Assembly: GCF_000429645.1 (NCBI RefSeq)
Contig: NZ_KE386933.1
Coordinates: 124,001-188,000, forward strand
DNA from: Niveispirillum irakense DSM 11586
GTDB lineage: Bacteria; Pseudomonadota; Alphaproteobacteria; Azospirillales; Azospirillaceae
Direction: 5' to 3'
DNA length: 64,000 bases
Part shown: positions 46,485-55,497 of the stretch, in pieces
Position numbering within the stretch: position 1 is the first letter of the stretch
Layout: each line of letters opens with the position of its first letter
The notes under the pieces: generated by a model
Database searches by the model: none
What the model was told of the DNA's origin: nothing
The model's input: the letters and a program-made list of their open reading frames with translations, nothing else
Program-made: the position numbers and the translations under genes

Positions 46485-46716
46485 TCCGATATCATATCGT
46501 AACCATTGATGGGCTGCCTGCAAGCATCCATCCGCGTCCGACCTGTGATCAGGCGCTTATATCATGTAGCTATTCGTCATGGTTCATTGAATGCATGCAA
46601 GATATGCAAATTTGTTCGCCTTGAGGGCTTCCCAACCCGTGAGGTGGGTGCTATAAGCCCGCCCACCCCGACGGCGGCGCTGAAGACAATCTTCAAAGCC
46701 GGTGTCGACGATCTGA

Positions 46717-46790
46717 TGGGGGATCGTCTAACGGTAGGACAGCGGACTCTGACTCCGCCAGTCTAGGTTCGAATCCTAGTCCCCCAGCCA
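46717..46790 (+). tRNA. tRNA-Gln, anticodon CUG
   Basis: A 74-nt cloverleaf with encoded CCA. Acceptor stem TGGGGGA / TCCCCCA (46717-46723 / 46780-46786), anticodon stem GCGGA / TCCGC with loop CTCTGAC, anticodon CTG at 46749-46751, and T-arm CTAGGTTCGAATCCTAG. The first base T and discriminator G match glutamine tRNAs. A possible promoter is TTCCCA (46629) and TATAAG (46652) with 17-bp spacing. Confidence 0.97.
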
Positions 46791-46794
46791 TAAG

Positions 46795-46822
46795 AAGCCC
46801 GGCGCAAGCCGGGCTTTTTTCT
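46795..46822 (+). terminator. tRNA-Gln terminator
   Basis: AAGCCCGGC (46795-46803), loop GCAA, GCCGGGCTT (46808-46816), then TTTTC. It begins 4 bp after the tRNA 3' end. Confidence 0.92.
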
Positions 46823-46856
46823 TTTCAGCCCTCAAAACATCCGGATGTAGGCAGCC

Positions 46857-46885
46857 AAGAGAACAGTAAATTTCTGTTCTCTTTT
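46857..46885 (+). terminator. Second hairpin with T-run after tRNA-Gln
   Basis: AGAGAACAG (46858-46866) pairs with CTGTTCTCT (46874-46882), followed by TTT. AT-rich, and could back up the first terminator or be a small element of its own. Confidence 0.55.
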
Positions 46886-47133
46886 CTCTGTTTGCCAATT
46901 TTTGGTATCAATTTCCTGAATTTTCCAAACAAACACATGTTATATTCATTTTATATTTCGAATTCGTGGATTATGGTTCTTGTGGTTTTGTTTGTGTGGA
47001 AATCGTTTATTATCTATTAAATGGGAAACATGAACTTCAGTACATGGTTCGTATAATTTACTTCTAATTTTTTAGGTGCGAAGCTCCTCCCATAATCCGG
47101 CACCAGATAGGCCGGGACGGGATCAGGGGATAT
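46886..47133. other. Low-GC gene-free leader before the PAS chemoreceptor
   Basis: About 250 bp, strongly AT-rich compared with the rest of the window, without an open frame of note. It should contain the promoter of the chemoreceptor gene; no clear pair was identified. The composition shift next to a tRNA gene raises the possibility of past insertion, but no repeat of the tRNA end was found nearby. Confidence 0.45.
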
Positions 47134-48615
47134 ATGATGCTGTTCAACAATCATGATGCAGAGGCAGTCCTTCACGCGGTCGGTGATGCCCAGGCCATCA
47201 TTGAGTTCACGCCGAATGGCACCATTCTGAACGCCAACCCCAATTTTCTGGCGGCGGTCGGATATGCTCTGACAGAGATCAAGGGCCGGCATCACAGCAT
47301 TTTCGTGGACCCGGTGACCAAGGCCAGCGCCGACTATGCCGATTTCTGGCAAGCCCTGGCCAAGGGCAAGAAAGGGATTGCCCAAACGGTCAAGCGCCTG
47401 GCCAAGGGTGGCCGGGAAATCTGGATCCACGGCTCCTATAATCCCGTCTTTGACCGGCAGGGCCGGGTGACCAAGGTGGTCAAGGTTGCCTCTCTGGTCA
47501 CCGAGGAGCATCGCCGTATGCTGGAACTGGAAGGCCAGATCGCGGCCCTGAACCGGTCCCAGGCGGTCATTTCCTTCGACATGGATGGCACCATCCTGGA
47601 GGCCAACGACAACTTCCTGAAGACAGTCGGCTATACGCTGGGAGAAATCAAAGGCCGTCACCATCGCATGTTCGTGACGCCGGAGGAGGCAGCCAGCCCC
47701 GATTACCGCGCCTTCTGGGAAGGGTTGCGCGCTGGCCGTTATTCCCAGTCGGAGTTCAAGCGTGTGGGTAAAGGGGGGCGGGTTGTCTATATCCAGGCAA
47801 CCTACAATCCCATCCTGGATGGCGAGGGTAAGCCTTTCAAGGTCGTGAAGTTCGCAACCGACATTACGGCAACGGTCCTGGCCCGCCACGACAAGGAAGA
47901 GACGCTGGATGCGGTGCAGAAATATCTCGGCGATATCGTCCAGGCCGTGGAGCAATCCAACAATCAGGCCCTGACGGCCGCATCCGCGTCGCAGCAGACA
48001 TCGGTCAATGTTGCGGCGGTCGCTTCCGGTTCCGAACAGCTCGATGCTTCCATCCAGGAAATTGCGCGCAGCATGTCCCGGTCGAAGGAAGCGACGGAGA
48101 AGGCCTTTTCGGAAGCCACTGTCGTAGATGAGGCGACGCAACGCCTGCTGACCACCACCCAGTCGATGGGGGGCATCGTCAAGCTGATTGGCGATATTGC
48201 CGGCCAGATCAATATGCTGGCCCTGAATGCCACTATTGAGAGCGCACGGGCTGGCGATGCCGGGCGGGGCTTCGCTGTCGTCGCGGCGGAGGTGAAGAGC
48301 CTTGCCCGTCAGGCCAGCGATGCGACGCAGAAGATTACCGGGGAGATCAACGGCCTGCAGGGCGTGGCTGATGATGTGGCGGAAAAGCTGGCCGCCATCC
48401 GGGGCGCCATTGATGCCGTACGCAACTATGTCATGGGCACCAGCAGCGCGGTCGAGGAACAGAGCGCCGTCGCCCGGTTGATGAACACGAATATGCGGGG
48501 GGCATCGGGTGCCGTGGCCCAAATCCACCATAGCGTGGACGAGATTGCCAACAGCACCCAGACGGCCAATAAATATGTCGGCAGCGTGCGCGAAGCCCTG
48601 CGCCGGATCGCCTGA
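47134..48615 (+). CDS. Soluble double-PAS methyl-accepting chemotaxis protein
   Basis: A 493-residue cytoplasmic chemoreceptor without membrane segments. Two PAS domains with the same spacing (FTPNGTILNANPNFLAAVGY and FDMDGTILEANDNFLKTVGY, each followed by EIKGRHH) precede a signalling domain with tip [20 protein letters not shown]. The paired PAS arrangement resembles Aer/BdlA-like energy or oxygen taxis receptors that bind FAD or haem; the ligand cannot be inferred from sequence. AGGGGATAT precedes the start. The N-terminal ATGATG gives two adjacent start options. Confidence 0.95.
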   Translation: MMLFNNHDAEAVLHAVGDAQAIIEFTPNGTILNANPNFLAAVGYALTEIKGRHHSIFVDPVTKASADYADFWQALAKGKKGIAQTVKRLAKGGREIWIHGSYNPVFDRQGRVTKVVKVASLVTEEHRRMLELEGQIAALNRSQAVISFDMDGTILEANDNFLKTVGYTLGEIKGRHHRMFVTPEEAASPDYRAFWEGLRAGRYSQSEFKRVGKGGRVVYIQATYNPILDGEGKPFKVVKFATDITATVLARHDKEETLDAVQKYLGDIVQAVEQSNNQALTAASASQQTSVNVAAVASGSEQLDASIQEIARSMSRSKEATEKAFSEATVVDEATQRLLTTTQSMGGIVKLIGDIAGQINMLALNATIESARAGDAGRGFAVVAAEVKSLARQASDATQKITGEINGLQGVADDVAEKLAAIRGAIDAVRNYVMGTSSAVEEQSAVARLMNTNMRGASGAVAQIHHSVDEIANSTQTANKYVGSVREALRRIA

Positions 48616-48634
48616 TCCGCCAGGACCCCGTCTG

Positions 48635-49558
48635 TCACGGTTTTGCTGCCGCCACCTTTTCTTCATGCACCCGCAGATGCAGCAGGGCCAGTGACAGCAG
48701 CGATGTTGTCACCCCCTTTGCGGCGCCTTTTTGCACCATATCGCCCAGGATATGCTCAACCTCTGTCCGGCTGCCGCGGGCCATGTCACGCGCCATGGAC
48801 GCAGCGACATCACTGGTCTTGTCGGTGACCTGGGCCCGATAACCCTGCATCACCGCCGGGCGCGGGGCATGGCCTTCCGCCGTGGCAATCGCCGCACATT
48901 CCGCCAGCAGCGCTTCCATGAAGGCGGTACCGCCGGGCTGGCGGCAGATGGCGCCGACAGGGCCGCGCATCAGGCAGGTGCCCGCGGCCAGCGTGGTCAG
49001 GAAGACAAACTTCTCCCACATATCCTGCATGATGGCGTCACTTTGCTGCCAATCCACCTTGGCCGGGGCCAGGGCGCTGGCCAGCTTGTCCACCATCAGC
49101 TTCTGTTCCGGCTGTCGGGCGCCGAAGATCAGCCGGTGGATGGGGGACAGGTGGCGCACCACGCCTTCGCCATCCAGGGTGATCGGGATATGGCACAGCC
49201 CGCCCATCACCCGTTCAGGCCCGAAATGCCGGTCCAGAACCTCCATATGACGCAGGCCGTTCAGCAGCGGCATGATGATCGTATCCGGCCCCACAGCCGG
49301 CCCGATCGCTTCCATCGCGCTGTCCAGGTCATAGGCTTTGCAGGTCAGCACCACCAGATCATAGGGCTTGCGGGCCTTGGTGATGGCCTGGGCCGGCAGC
49401 AGCATGTCGCCATGCTGGCTGGTGACCCGCAGCCGGCCTTCCATCAACTGGGCATAGCGGCGCTGGCGGACCAGGAAGCTGACATTGGCGCCGGCTTCCA
49501 TCAGACGGCCGCCGAAATAACCGCCGACCCCGCCGGCGCCCAGGAAAAGGATACGCAT
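48635..49558 (-). CDS. 2-dehydropantoate 2-reductase family protein
   Basis: A 307-residue NADP-dependent reductase. MRILFLGAGGVGGYFGGRLM is the Rossmann loop. The KPYDLVVLTCKAYDLDSAM strand, LLNGLRHMEVLD, and the C-terminal helix bundle with SMARDMARGSRTEVEHILGD are the ketopantoate reductase signature; the catalytic Lys sits in MWEKFVFLTTLAA. It may be PanE (ketopantoate to pantoate), which would complement panC at 33250, but the family includes paralogues with other substrates, so no symbol is given. Confidence 0.9.
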   Translation of the reverse strand: MRILFLGAGGVGGYFGGRLMEAGANVSFLVRQRRYAQLMEGRLRVTSQHGDMLLPAQAITKARKPYDLVVLTCKAYDLDSAMEAIGPAVGPDTIIMPLLNGLRHMEVLDRHFGPERVMGGLCHIPITLDGEGVVRHLSPIHRLIFGARQPEQKLMVDKLASALAPAKVDWQQSDAIMQDMWEKFVFLTTLAAGTCLMRGPVGAICRQPGGTAFMEALLAECAAIATAEGHAPRPAVMQGYRAQVTDKTSDVAASMARDMARGSRTEVEHILGDMVQKGAAKGVTTSLLSLALLHLRVHEEKVAAAKP

Positions 49559-49606
49559 CGCTTACACTCTCTCTGGCTGTCCATGCCGCCTGGGGGCGGG
49601 CTTGGC

Positions 49607-50602
49607 TCACAATACCTGCCGTGGCAGGCGCAGTAATTCCTTGCGGATATCATCCAGGCCCGGCTGCCGGTCACCGGGGAAGGGCAGGGGGCGGCACAGA
49701 TGCATGGCGGTCAGGCCGATGCGGGCGGTCAGCAGCCCGTTGATCATGCCCTGGCCCAGCCGGGCGGACAGGGCGGCGGCCAATGTACCGCCCAGCATAT
49801 CGACCACCAGCCCGTCGCCACCTCCCGCAATGCCGGCCACGCCGATATTTTCCGCCATGCGCCGCACCAGCCGGGCGGAGCCGATCAGCCCCGGCCGGGC
49901 GGCATAAAGGGTGGCGATTTCCCGTACCAGCCGCATATTGCGCCACAGGACCAGGGCGGCATCCAGCAGGGCCGCCGGGCTCAGTGCCGTTCCCACTGCC
50001 ACATCACGCGATGCCGCCACCACCAGCCGGTAGGCCGCCGCATCCACCGGGGCCAGCAGGATACGGTCGGTCAGCACCAATGTTTCCCGTGCGTCATGGG
50101 CATCGGTAATGGCGGCGTCCAGTTCCCGCAGCGCCGGGGTCAGTGCCGGCCGGTGCTGGTACAGTGCCTGTACGTCCCGGCGCAGGCCTTTCGCCTCCGC
50201 CCCCGTACCGCCGGTCCGCAGCAACCGGATGGCGTGCTGGCGCAACCCATCCACCCGGCGCAGCCGCCGCCAGGCCAGGGCTTCCCGCCCGGTCATCACG
50301 CAAAGGCTGCCCACGGCCATTGCGGCCAGGGCGGCGAGCGCGCCGCCAGCCCAGGGCGACCAGGCGAAGGCGCGGGTGACCAGATCGGCGGTGTCGAACC
50401 CGATGGCGGCCAGCACCAGGGCGGCCAGCGACAGGACCAGCAGCTTTGCAGCGCCACGGCCCCGCCGTCGCGGTGGCAGGATATGACCGTCCAGCGGTAT
50501 GGCCCCGTCGGCCTCCTGGTCCGGCGGCAGCGGCATGGCGGCGGCCGGGTCAAACTCCATGGGCGGTGCCCAGCCGGGTTGATTGCGCGTGTCGGTCTTC
50601 AT
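49607..50602 (-). CDS. ycjF: YcjF/DUF697 family membrane protein
   Basis: A 331-residue protein. A Pro-rich cytoplasmic start is followed by two membrane helices (AAKLLVLSLAALVLAAIGF and GGALAALAAMAVGSLCVM), a helical middle and a DUF697-type C-terminus (VREIATLYAARPGLIGSARLVRRMAENIGVAG). It overlaps the upstream ycjX gene by 4 bp (ATGA). ycjX-ycjF is a conserved pair; in E. coli it belongs to the phage-shock (Psp) neighbourhood. No psp genes are visible here. Confidence 0.9.
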   Translation of the reverse strand: MKTDTRNQPGWAPPMEFDPAAAMPLPPDQEADGAIPLDGHILPPRRRGRGAAKLLVLSLAALVLAAIGFDTADLVTRAFAWSPWAGGALAALAAMAVGSLCVMTGREALAWRRLRRVDGLRQHAIRLLRTGGTGAEAKGLRRDVQALYQHRPALTPALRELDAAITDAHDARETLVLTDRILLAPVDAAAYRLVVAASRDVAVGTALSPAALLDAALVLWRNMRLVREIATLYAARPGLIGSARLVRRMAENIGVAGIAGGGDGLVVDMLGGTLAAALSARLGQGMINGLLTARIGLTAMHLCRPLPFPGDRQPGLDDIRKELLRLPRQVL

Positions 50603-52014
50603 GCCAGCCGGTCCCCGATCAGGAATTCCAACGCCTGGTCCAGGCGGATATTGGGCAGTCCGCGCCCGTCGCGCCCCAGGCCGGGTGGGGGCTGGAAGTC
50701 GGTAAAGCGGAACCGGTCTTCCACCGCCGCGCCGACGCCCAGATGGCTGTCCGGCAATTCACCGGGAAAGATCACCGTCGGCTGTGTCCGGCCCCGCGGG
50801 ATGCCCTGGACACAGGCCAGTTCCCGGCCTTCATGGCGGGTCAGCACGCTGTCAGTGCATTTGACCGAGGCCAGCGACAGGCTTTTCATCGCGGCGCCGT
50901 CAAATCGGATTTGCCGCATGCGATCTTCCATCAACCCTTCCATCAGGCGGGTCAGCGCGGCGTGCTGGGGGGCGGCGACATGGTCGGCCTTGGTCGCGGC
51001 AAACAGCACCCGGTCCACCCTGGCGCCGCCCAGCCAGTTCAGCCAACTGCGCTGACCATGGCGGAAACTCTCCATCGTGGCGGACAGGGACCGGCGCAGA
51101 TCCTCCATCCCCGGTTCCCCGGCATTCAGGGCTGAAAGCAGATCCACCAGCACGATCTGCCGGTCCAGGCGCGCGAAATGATCGCGGAAGAAACGGCGGA
51201 CGACCTTGTCCTTGTACCCCTCAAACCGTTCCGCCATCAGCCCGGCCAAGGTGCCGGATCGGCCCTCCGCCGATCCCGGTGGCAGGGGGCAGAATGTCAG
51301 GATGGGGGCGCCCTCCATCTCCCCCGGCTCCAGGAACCGGCCGGGCTGCAACAGGGAAAGGCCGACATTGCTGTCGCGGCAGGCCCGCAGGAAATCGGTA
51401 TAAAGCCCGGCCAGATGGCGGGCCGCCGTCTCATCCGCCGGCCCGCCCGGATCAACAGCCGTCAGTGCCGCATGGAATGCGCCGGCCAGGCTGAGGCGGG
51501 GTTCCGTTTGCATCAGGGACAGGGTTTGGGCTGACCAGGTGGCATAATCCTGGCCCAGCATCGGCAGGTCCAGCAGCCATTCCCCCGGATAATCGATGAT
51601 ATCCAGGTTCAGCGTCCCCACCCCGCCCAACCGCCGGCGCACCAGCCCGGCGGGCCGGAACTTCAAGGCCACCCGGATTTCCGATACGGCGCGGGTGGCG
51701 TGCGGCCAGTCCGGCGATGCGGCTGTCAGGGCGGCCAGATGATTCTCGTAATCGAAACGGGGAATGGCACCATCGGGTTGGGCCAGCAGGCGGGCCCCGA
51801 TGAAGCGCCCCTGCGCCATCACGTCCAGAAAGGGCAGGCGCCCGGCCTGGAGAAGGTTATGCAGCAGCGAGGTGATGAAGACGGTCTTGCCGGCGCGGCG
51901 CAGCCCGGTCACGCCCAGGCGCAGGGTGCCGCCGGAAAAGCGGGCCGCAAGCTGGGCCAGCCCGTCCACTGCGCGGGCGCCGCGATCCTCTAATCCCGAT
52001 ATGATCCCCGCCAA
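50599..52014 (-). CDS. ycjX: YcjX-family GTPase-like protein
   Basis: A 471-residue P-loop protein. GVTGLRRAGKTVFITSLLHNLL carries the unusual Walker A with RRAGKT. NLDIIDYPGEWLLDLPML is the Walker B/G3-like region, and FAATKADHV contains a TKAD guanine-recognition motif. VDLLSALNAGEPGMEDLR and VKCTDSVLTRHEGRELACVQG are family blocks. It probably acts at the inner membrane with YcjF in envelope stress. It heads the ycjX-ycjF transcript. Confidence 0.93.
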   Translation of the reverse strand: MAGIISGLEDRGARAVDGLAQLAARFSGGTLRLGVTGLRRAGKTVFITSLLHNLLQAGRLPFLDVMAQGRFIGARLLAQPDGAIPRFDYENHLAALTAASPDWPHATRAVSEIRVALKFRPAGLVRRRLGGVGTLNLDIIDYPGEWLLDLPMLGQDYATWSAQTLSLMQTEPRLSLAGAFHAALTAVDPGGPADETAARHLAGLYTDFLRACRDSNVGLSLLQPGRFLEPGEMEGAPILTFCPLPPGSAEGRSGTLAGLMAERFEGYKDKVVRRFFRDHFARLDRQIVLVDLLSALNAGEPGMEDLRRSLSATMESFRHGQRSWLNWLGGARVDRVLFAATKADHVAAPQHAALTRLMEGLMEDRMRQIRFDGAAMKSLSLASVKCTDSVLTRHEGRELACVQGIPRGRTQPTVIFPGELPDSHLGVGAAVEDRFRFTDFQPPPGLGRDGRGLPNIRLDQALEFLIGDRLA

Positions 52015-52214
52015 TGGTCTTGCTCCCGCCGCGTCCCACGCTATTTACCATCTCCTCCACTTAAGGATGGAGCAAAGGGATTGTAATACCCCCGAGGTCG
52101 AGGGCAGACTATGCCGATTGTGCGGTCGAGTCAGGCTGCCGGAGGCGTGGGGTTGCACGATCCATCCGGGGCGGCCAGGCAAAGGCGCCGCCGGGGGGCG
52201 GGTTTGAAGGCGGT

Positions 52215-55103
52215 GTGGGTGTGAAGAGCGGTGCGAAGGCGGATTGGCCGGAAGCGGACAAGGGGGCTGCGGTGGCACCCGCGCGCGTACCGTTGCGCAA
52301 GCGCCTGTCGTTCAAACAGGCGCGCAACACGGCTTTGCTGACGCTTGCTCTGGGTTTTGTGGTCAGCACGGCCCAGATCAGCATCGACCTGCTGGATATG
52401 GAAAAACAGTCTGACCAACTGATCCATCAGGTTCTTTCCACCCTGCGGGAACCGGCGGCGGAAGCCGCTTACTCCTTTGATCAGGCCCTGGCCGACCGGG
52501 TAGTGACCGGCCTTTTTGAATATCGTCCCGTTTATCGCGCCGTGATCCTGGAGGATTTCGGCAACCAGCTTGCCGCCCGCGAACGACCGCAAATCGAGGG
52601 TGGGTTGAAATGGCTGATTGAGATCCTGCTGCCGGCTGAGCGGACCTTCTCCATCCCCCTGGTCATTGAGCGCAACAATCAGAATGTGGGGGAGCTGCGC
52701 GTCAGCGTCGACCGTCTGATCATCGCGCAGGAATTTTTCCGCCGGTCCGGTCTGGTGCTGACCACCGGCATCATCTGGACACTGGGGCTGGCGCTGATCC
52801 TGGTGGTGATGTTCTATTCCACCATCACCAAACCCTTCCTGCGCATGTCATCCGCCATCGCGGAAGTGGACCCGGCCCGGCCGGCGGCCCGGCTGCTGCA
52901 GGTGCCGGATCGCCATCATGATGACGAGCTGGGGCTGCTGGCCAACACGACCAACGCGCTGCTGGTCCAGTTCGACCATTCGCTGGTGGAGCGCGGGCGC
53001 GCTGAACAGGCGCTGCGGGAGCGGGAAACCCGCCTGTCAGGGATCATGGATAATGTCGCCGACGGCATCATCACCCTGGATGAGGATCTGCGGATCGAAA
53101 CCATGAATGCCGCCGCCCTGCAACTGTTCGGCTATGAACGGGAAGCGGCGGTGGGCCAGCCCTTTGTGACGCTGATTGAGGAGCGGGACTGGACCCGTGT
53201 TGCCGTGGCGCTGATGGCCTGCCTGCGCCGGGGGGACGAGGAACAGCGCCCTGAAAACCGGGCTGAAATTCAGGGACGCCGCCGCCATGGCGAGATTTTC
53301 GCCATGGCCTTCGGCGTCAGCCAGATGCGGCTGGGCGAACGTCGCACCGCCATCTGCGTGGTGCAGGACATCACCCAGCGCAAGCGGGGCGAGCAGGCGC
53401 TGCGCGAAAGCGAGGAACGGCTGAAGCTTGCCGTGCGTGCCACCCGTTCCGGCGTGTTCGACAATAATTATGTCAAGGACACCTACTGGTGGAGCCCGGA
53501 ATTCATTGAAATGCTGGGATATGAGCCGGTGGATGCCCTGCTGGCGAACAAGCTGTTCGACGGCCTGATCCATCCCGATGACAAGGAGAACACGCAGAGC
53601 CAGATCAACCGCTACCTCCAGGGGGAGGTGGGCGATTATCTGTCGGTCTACCGGCTGCGCCATCGCGATGGAAGCTGGGTCTGGATCGAGGCGCGCGGCC
53701 AGGCCATCCGTGATGACCATGGCCGGCCGCTACGCTTCACCGGCACCATGACGGACGTGACTGACCGCAAGCGGTTTGAAGAACAGCTTATGTATGTCAG
53801 CACACATGATCCGCTGACCGGGCTGCCCAACCGGACGCTGGTGCAGGACCGGCTGGAACATGCGCTGGCCCATGCCAGCCGCAAGGGCACCACGGTGGCC
53901 GTCCTGCTGCTGGATGTCGACCGTTTCAAGCTGGTCAATGACAGTCTGGGCCATCAGGTGGGGGACAAGCTGCTGCGTGCCATCGCACAGCGCCTGGGTG
54001 CCTGTGTGCGCGGCACCGACACGGTGGGCCGCCTGGGGGCGGACGAATATCTGGTGGTCGCGGAAGACCTGTCCGACCCGCAGATGGCTGGCCGTGTGGC
54101 GGAGACGATCCTGGTCGGCCTGTCCCGTCCGTTCGGCGTTGACGGGCAGCAGCTTTTTGTCACCTGTTCCATCGGGATCAGCCTGTTCCCCGGTGATGGG
54201 CAGGATATCCATGCCCTGATGCGCGATGCCGATACCGCCATGCACAATGCCAAGGCGGCGGGCGGTAACGGCTATCGCTTTTTCACGCCTGAAATGAACG
54301 AGGCCGCCGTGGCGCGGCTGTCGCTGGAGCGGTCCATGCGGGAGGCCCTGGATCAGGGTCAGTTCTTCCTGCATTACCAGCCCAAGATCGATATGCAGAC
54401 CATGCGCGCCGTGGGTGTGGAGGCGCTTTTGCGCTGGCAGCATCCGGAGATCGGCATGATCTCCCCGGCCAAGTTCATTCCCGTCGCGGAGGAGACCGGG
54501 CTGATCGTGCCCTTAGGCGACTGGGTGATGCGGGCGGCCCTGGCGCAGATCCGCGACTGGCAGAGCCGTGGTTTCGCGCCCATCCCGGTGGCGGTGAATG
54601 TTTCGGTCCGGCAGATCACCCTGCCGCAATTCGGTGAAAGGGTTGTGGCCCTGTGCCAGGAATATGGCGTGCGCCATGACCTGCTGGAGATCGAGATCAC
54701 TGAAACGGCGATGATGTCCAATCTCGCCTATATCGTTGATACTTTGACGGATCTCCGCAACCACGGCTTCCGCATCGCCATTGATGATTTCGGCACGGGC
54801 TACTCCTCCCTCTCCTATTTGCGGCGCTTGCCCATCACGACGCTGAAGGTGGACCGCTCCTTCGTCAGCGAGGCGCCGACCAATGCCGATACCGGGGCCA
54901 TCGCCGCCACCATCATTGCCATGGGCCGCCAGCTTGGCCTGAAAGTGGTGGCGGAAGGGATCGAGACGGAGGAGCAACTGGAATTCCTGCGGGCCCATCA
55001 TTGCGATGAGATGCAGGGTTACTATTTCTCCCGCCCCCTGCCGGCCGGTGATCTGGAATCCCGTTTCCTGCGGCGTCAGGACCTGCTGCTTCCGGCCGGT
55101 TGA
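52215..55103 (+). CDS. Membrane PAS-GGDEF-EAL cyclic-di-GMP protein
   Basis: A 962-residue protein. TM1 (about residues 36-54), a periplasmic sensor, TM2 (GLVLTTGIIWTLGLALILVV), HAMP, two PAS domains (IMDNVADGIITLDEDL and VRATRSGVFDNNYVKDTYWW), then GGDEF and EAL. The GGDEF motif reads G608-A-D-E-Y612 and is degenerate, so cyclase activity is doubtful. The EAL domain looks complete: EALLRW at 736-741, VNVSVRQ, EIEITETAMM, AIDDFGTGYSS, LKVDRSFV and AEGIETEEQ. Net activity is probably c-di-GMP hydrolysis. The start is GTG 52215 (or GTG 52221). It lies upstream of the four-gene envelope cluster in the same direction. Confidence 0.93.
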   Translation: MGVKSGAKADWPEADKGAAVAPARVPLRKRLSFKQARNTALLTLALGFVVSTAQISIDLLDMEKQSDQLIHQVLSTLREPAAEAAYSFDQALADRVVTGLFEYRPVYRAVILEDFGNQLAARERPQIEGGLKWLIEILLPAERTFSIPLVIERNNQNVGELRVSVDRLIIAQEFFRRSGLVLTTGIIWTLGLALILVVMFYSTITKPFLRMSSAIAEVDPARPAARLLQVPDRHHDDELGLLANTTNALLVQFDHSLVERGRAEQALRERETRLSGIMDNVADGIITLDEDLRIETMNAAALQLFGYEREAAVGQPFVTLIEERDWTRVAVALMACLRRGDEEQRPENRAEIQGRRRHGEIFAMAFGVSQMRLGERRTAICVVQDITQRKRGEQALRESEERLKLAVRATRSGVFDNNYVKDTYWWSPEFIEMLGYEPVDALLANKLFDGLIHPDDKENTQSQINRYLQGEVGDYLSVYRLRHRDGSWVWIEARGQAIRDDHGRPLRFTGTMTDVTDRKRFEEQLMYVSTHDPLTGLPNRTLVQDRLEHALAHASRKGTTVAVLLLDVDRFKLVNDSLGHQVGDKLLRAIAQRLGACVRGTDTVGRLGADEYLVVAEDLSDPQMAGRVAETILVGLSRPFGVDGQQLFVTCSIGISLFPGDGQDIHALMRDADTAMHNAKAAGGNGYRFFTPEMNEAAVARLSLERSMREALDQGQFFLHYQPKIDMQTMRAVGVEALLRWQHPEIGMISPAKFIPVAEETGLIVPLGDWVMRAALAQIRDWQSRGFAPIPVAVNVSVRQITLPQFGERVVALCQEYGVRHDLLEIEITETAMMSNLAYIVDTLTDLRNHGFRIAIDDFGTGYSSLSYLRRLPITTLKVDRSFVSEAPTNADTGAIAATIIAMGRQLGLKVVAEGIETEEQLEFLRAHHCDEMQGYYFSRPLPAGDLESRFLRRQDLLLPAG

Positions 55104-55497
55104 TCGGCCAGGAAAGGGATCTGCCGGGGGGCGAATCGGGGGCCTGTCTCCCGTTGCCCTGCCGCAAAGGTTGACGTAGACGTCACAAGGCTTTTCCCCT
55201 TCAGCGTATCCCGCAAGTGCAAAAACACCCTCATGTCCTTCGCGCCTGCACAACAAACGACCGTTTGAATGCACTGCTGACTAAATGCGCAAACCGTTGG
55301 AAAAAGGCCAAAAATCGTGTCTTTTTTGCCAATGTGCGGATCAAACGCTTCGCCGCGTGTTTTCCGTTGCATAGAAGCCTTGACGCTTCCACATGGCGGA
55401 TTTTTACTCGGATTCGCACTTCCCCGCGCGCTCCCCAAGTGCCGGTCAACCGGCAAGCCGGGGGAAGAAAAAGAATTGGGATGCGAGGAGGAAACGC
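55104..55497 (+). other. 394-bp gap upstream of the DUF1302 gene
   Basis: No gene supported. It contains the palindrome TGACGT-AG-ACGTCA at 55172-55185, a candidate operator, and an AT-richer part around 55285-55330. It presumably carries the promoter of the four-gene envelope cluster. No terminator of the upstream GGDEF/EAL gene was recognised. Confidence 0.45.

Noticed and set aside
46717-46790. tRNA-Gln as an integration site of a mobile island
   Set aside because: No direct repeat of the tRNA 3' end and no integrase gene were seen in the window.
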